Part shown: positions 5,978 to 8,461 of the stretch, in pieces | Layout: every line of letters begins with the position of its first letter | Position numbering within the stretch: position 1 is the first letter of the stretch | Origin: JAFEBO01 sp044375915 | GTDB taxonomy: Bacteria; Planctomycetota; Phycisphaerae; Phycisphaerales; UBA1924 | Length of the DNA stretch: 8,461 bases | Assembly (NCBI GenBank): GCA_044375915.1 | Contig: JBILLU010000148.1 | Location: 1 to 8,461, forward strand | Direction of reading: 5' to 3' | Translations under genes and position numbers: made by a program | The notes under the pieces: generated by a model | What the model saw: the letters and a program-made list of their open reading frames with translations, nothing else | Databases searched by the model: none | Told to the model about the DNA's origin: nothing

Positions 5978-6859
5978 ATGATTTCTACACTCGCTCCGAC
6001 TGGTACCGCTCCGACCTCCGGCATGACCGAGGCATCGCGCCGGCGTGCGATGGCGAAGGCCAACCGGGTCGTCACCTTCCGCATCAAGCGCTGCGATGGC
6101 CCGGGCAAGGCGTCGTACTGGCAGGACTTCAAGGTCACGGTGCCCAAGAACGCGAACGTGATCTCGTGCCTGCAGCAGATCGCGGCCAACCCCGTGACGG
6201 CGGACGGCAAGCCGTCGACGCCGGTGGTCTGGGACTCGGGATGCCTCGAAGAGGTGTGCGGCGCGTGCACGATGGTGATCAACGGCAAGGTGCGGCAGTC
6301 GTGCTCGTGCCTGATCGATGATTACGCGCCCAACGAGGGAGACATGATGACCCTCGAACCGATGAGCAAGTTCCCAGTGGTCCGCGACCTGTGGGTCGAT
6401 CGCTCGCGGCTGTTCCATAATCTCAAGCGCGTCCAGGCGTGGGTGCCGATCGACGGGACGTACAACCTCGGCGCCGGGCCCAAGGAAACTCCGGCGAGCC
6501 AGGCGACGCATTACGTGCTCAGCACCTGTATGTCCTGCGGCTGCTGTCTCGAAGCGTGCCCGCAGTTCAACGAGATCCCCGACCAGGGCTCGAAGGAAGC
6601 CAACGAAGCGGCGTGGAACTCGGCGTTCATCGGCGCACACGCGATCAGCCAGGCGCGGCTGTTCAACGCCCACGAGACCGGCAAGGAACTGAAGGAAGAG
6701 CGTCTTGATGTGCTGATGGGTACCGGCGGCGTGAACGACTGCGGCAACGCGCAGAACTGCGTCAAAGTCTGCCCGAAGCACATTCCGCTGACGGAGTCGA
6801 TCGCGGTGATCGGGCGGCAGGTGACGTTCCACGCGATCGCGAAGTTCTTCAAGGGCTGA
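5978..6859 (+). CDS. sdhB: Succinate dehydrogenase iron-sulfur subunit
   Basis: A 293-residue subunit carrying electrons from SdhA to SdhC. The 2Fe-2S cluster ligands are Cys89, Cys94, Cys97 and Cys109 (in GCLEEVCGACTMVINGK and RQSC). The C-terminal domain has CMSCGCCLEACP (184-195) and CGNAQNCVKVCPK (255-267). By analogy with E. coli SdhB, Cys184, 187, 190 and 265 hold the 4Fe-4S cluster and Cys194, 255 and 261 the 3Fe-4S cluster. PVVRDLWVDRSRLF and WVPIDGTYNLGPGP-like blocks (133-168) and QARLFNAHETG (225-235) match the B. subtilis class. Compared with that protein it has about 28 extra N-terminal residues and an insert near 198-215. The ATG at 5978 has no good Shine-Dalgarno sequence; in-frame ATGs at residues 16 and 25 are alternatives, both leaving the conserved core (from about 30) intact. 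It follows sdhA by 49 bases in the same operon. Confidence 0.96.
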   Translation: MISTLAPTGTAPTSGMTEASRRRAMAKANRVVTFRIKRCDGPGKASYWQDFKVTVPKNANVISCLQQIAANPVTADGKPSTPVVWDSGCLEEVCGACTMVINGKVRQSCSCLIDDYAPNEGDMMTLEPMSKFPVVRDLWVDRSRLFHNLKRVQAWVPIDGTYNLGAGPKETPASQATHYVLSTCMSCGCCLEACPQFNEIPDQGSKEANEAAWNSAFIGAHAISQARLFNAHETGKELKEERLDVLMGTGGVNDCGNAQNCVKVCPKHIPLTESIAVIGRQVTFHAIAKFFKG

Positions 6860-6932
6860 TTGGCTTTGCGAACTCGCGGCGAGTGGCCGTGACCCCGGCG
6901 TGTGTATCCGGTTACAGCGCATTTACATTCAG

Positions 6933-6950
6933 TGAGAATCCTGATTTTCA
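6933..6950. promoter_or_regulatory. Operator-like dyad upstream of gltB
   Basis: TGAGAATC (6933-6940), two bases, then GATTTTCA (6943-6950) form an 18-bp dyad with seven of eight positions matching between the half-sites. It is 39 bases before the gltB ATG, in a stretch less GC-rich than its surroundings. This looks like a binding site for a dimeric regulator, but no named regulator can be assigned from the sequence. Confidence 0.4.
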
Positions 6951-6971
6951 TCCGCGCCACGGGTCGGTTTT

Positions 6972-6979
6972 GGTATTTT
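6972..6979 (+). promoter_or_regulatory. Possible extended -10 promoter element of gltB
   Basis: GGTATTTT preceded by T at 6971 gives TGG-TATTTT, an extended -10 with four of six hexamer matches. No good -35 is present at 16-18 bases (about 6950-6957 is GC-rich). Use of this element would start RNA only a few bases before the ATG at 6990. A weaker alternative is TTTACA (6922-6927) with a poor -10 at 6945-6950. Confidence 0.3.
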
Positions 6980-6982
6980 GGG

Positions 6983-7000
6983 TCCCGGCATGAACCGGGA
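6983..7000 (+). other. Hairpin enclosing the gltB start codon
   Basis: TCCCGG (6983-6988) and CCGGGA (6995-7000) form a perfect 6-bp stem, and the six-base loop CATGAA contains the gltB start codon. A transcript that includes both arms would present the ATG in the loop and bury the bases directly before it. It may affect initiation or be a chance palindrome in GC-rich DNA. Confidence 0.4.
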
Positions 7001-8461
7001 ACTTCCTCCAGCCAGCGGCCTGTACGACCCCTCCCTTGAGCACGACGGCTGCGGCGTCGGCTTTGTCGCCCGCGTCGACGGTGTTGCGACGCACGAAATT
7101 CTGAAGCTTGGCTTGCGCGGCGCGGCGAACCTGGCGCATCGCGGCGCGGTGAGCGCGGACGGGAGCACGGCGGACGGGGCGGGTGTGCTGACACAGGTGC
7201 CGCGGAAGCTCTTGTGTCGCGAGCTGCGTGCGGCGGGGTTCTCGATCGACGAGGCGGACGTGGCGGTGGGGATGATCTTCTTCCCGCGGTCGCACGCGCC
7301 GGCGCGAGAGCGCGGGCTGGCGATCGTCGAAGAGGAAGTGCATCGAGCGGGGATCATCCAACTGATGTGGCGCGATGTGCCGGTGGATCGCGCTGCTCTT
7401 GGAGATCAGGCTCGGGCCACCGAGCCGACGGCGCGGCAGCTCTTGATGAAGCGGCCGCCGGGCGTGAGCGATGACGACTTCGAGCGGATGCTCTATGTCT
7501 GTCGACGGCGCATCCAGAAGCGGGTCGCTCAGGCGGGGTGTGATCCGTTTTATCTGTGTTCGTTCAGCTCGCGGACGGTGGTGTACAAGGGGCTCGTGGC
7601 GACGCCTCAGCTGGCGGCGTACTTCCGCGATCTGGCGGACGCGGATTACGAGACGTCGGTGTGCGTCTTCCACCAGCGGTTCAGCACGAACACGTTCCCG
7701 ACGTGGTTCCTGGCGCAGCCGTTCCGGATGATCGCGCACAACGGCGAGTTCAACACGCTGCGCGGGAACATCAACTGGCTGCGGGCGCGGCAGGGGTCGC
7801 TCAAGAGCGAGCTCTTCGGCGAAGCCTTGGCGGATCTGCTGCCGGTGGTGAACGCGAACGACAGCGACTCGGCGACGTTTGATCGGGTGTTCGAGCTGCT
7901 GACGATGTCGGGGCGCGATCCGCTGCGGGTGCTGATGATGATGGTGCCCGAGGCACACCAGAGCGTGGTGGACCTGAGCCCGGATGTGCGGGCGATGCAC
8001 GAGTACAACTCGACGCTGATGGAGCCGTGGGACGGACCGGCGGCGCTGGTCTTCTGCGACGGCCGCGTGGCGGCGGCAGCGCTGGATCGCAACGGCCTGC
8101 GCCCCATGCGATACTGGATCACGAGCGATGGGCTGGTGGTGGCGGGATCGGAGGCGGGGATCCTGCCGCTGGATCCGGCGAAGGTGGTGGAGAAGGGGAA
8201 GCTGGCGCCGGGCGGGATCTTCGCGGTGGAGATGGCGAAGGACGGCGTGGGCGGGCGGGTGCTGCACAGCCGCGAGATCAAGGAGGGTGTGTCGAAGTCG
8301 CTGCCGTTCGGGAGGTGGCTTCAAGAGAACCGGGTGCGGGCGGAAGCGGCACAGATTCCGGCTGAGTTGGCGACGCGGAATGATGCGGTCTGCACGCCCG
8401 AGGAACTCGTTCGTCTGCAGCGTGCGTTCGGGTACGGCAAGGAAGATCTTGATCGCATCCT
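6990..8461 (+). CDS. gltB: Glutamate synthase large (alpha) subunit, N-terminal part
   Basis: An open frame from the ATG at 6990 to the window edge, 490 codons of a protein usually about 1500 residues. It covers the glutamine amidotransferase domain, which releases ammonia from glutamine for transfer to 2-oxoglutarate. Residues 12-26 (YDPSLEHDGCGVGFV) place the N-terminal nucleophile at Cys21 after a short propeptide that should be cleaved off. Other family blocks are NLAHRGA and TADGAGVL (about 45-66), FHQRFSTNTFPTW (227-239), IAHNGEFNTLRGNINWLRAR (248-267), MMMVPEAHQ (about 312-320), WDGPAALVF, LDRNGLRPMRYW (365-376), and the start of the central region (REIKEGVSKSLPFGRWL, about 429-445). 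No Shine-Dalgarno sequence is seen. The FMN and 3Fe-4S domains lie beyond the window, so an NADPH-dependent and a ferredoxin-dependent enzyme cannot be told apart. It is separated from sdhB by 130 bases with its own possible control elements. Confidence 0.96.
   Translation, partial: MNRELPPASGLYDPSLEHDGCGVGFVARVDGVATHEILKLGLRGAANLAHRGAVSADGSTADGAGVLTQVPRKLLCRELRAAGFSIDEADVAVGMIFFPRSHAPARERGLAIVEEEVHRAGIIQLMWRDVPVDRAALGDQARATEPTARQLLMKRPPGVSDDDFERMLYVCRRRIQKRVAQAGCDPFYLCSFSSRTVVYKGLVATPQLAAYFRDLADADYETSVCVFHQRFSTNTFPTWFLAQPFRMIAHNGEFNTLRGNINWLRARQGSLKSELFGEALADLLPVVNANDSDSATFDRVFELLTMSGRDPLRVLMMMVPEAHQSVVDLSPDVRAMHEYNSTLMEPWDGPAALVFCDGRVAAAALDRNGLRPMRYWITSDGLVVAGSEAGILPLDPAKVVEKGKLAPGGIFAVEMAKDGVGGRVLHSREIKEGVSKSLPFGRWLQENRVRAEAAQIPAELATRNDAVCTPEELVRLQRAFGYGKEDLDRI

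Noticed and set aside
6948..8324. Minus-strand open frame of 458 codons opposite gltB
   Set aside because: It is His/Arg-rich with no domain, and the plus strand carries unmistakable glutamate synthase motifs throughout.
1..8461. An undescribed multi-gene system (defence, mobile element, biosynthetic cluster)
   Set aside because: Every sizeable gene falls in a known housekeeping or conserved family except the 34-codon fragment at the left edge. No transposase, integrase, toxin, nuclease-helicase set, CRISPR repeat or RNA gene was seen.

Overview
High-GC bacterial chromosome segment carrying ordinary housekeeping genes. The content (a DUF1844 protein, a single-anchor b558-type succinate dehydrogenase operon, a SurA-like lipoprotein, a YraN-family protein and a large glutamate synthase subunit) would suit a planctomycete such as a member of Phycisphaerae, or another deep-branching Gram-negative lineage. 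That assignment is inference from gene families and base composition and was not tested against a database.

Layout. Bases 2-106 are the last 34 codons of an unidentified plus-strand gene, followed by a strong intrinsic terminator (136-166). Two minus-strand genes come next and are probably co-transcribed: a parvulin/SurA-like lipoprotein (773-2296) followed by yraN (306-746). A short divergent region near 2187-2295 separates them from a plus-strand DUF1844 gene (2295-2825), whose 3' end is a G-rich glycine-coding tract. After a 235-bp spacer with one hairpin and no clear promoter comes the operon sdhC-sdhA-sdhB (3061-6859). A 130-bp spacer with an operator-like dyad and a possible extended -10 element leads to gltB, which starts at 6990 and runs off the window after 490 codons.

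How the genes work together. SdhC (diheme membrane anchor), SdhA (FAD subunit with the covalent-FAD histidine) and SdhB (2Fe-2S, 4Fe-4S and 3Fe-4S clusters) make a complete complex II of the Bacillus subtilis/menaquinone type, linking the TCA cycle to the quinone pool. GltB begins glutamate synthesis from glutamine and 2-oxoglutarate, so the right half of the window joins TCA-cycle carbon flux to nitrogen assimilation. There is no sign that the two are one transcription unit.

I found no CRISPR array, insertion sequence, phage gene, RNA gene or new defence-like system. The points worth a second look are small: overlapping divergent ATGs at 2294-2297, a parvulin domain that appears to lack its active-site histidines, a G-quadruplex-capable tract, and a dyad plus a start-codon hairpin at gltB.
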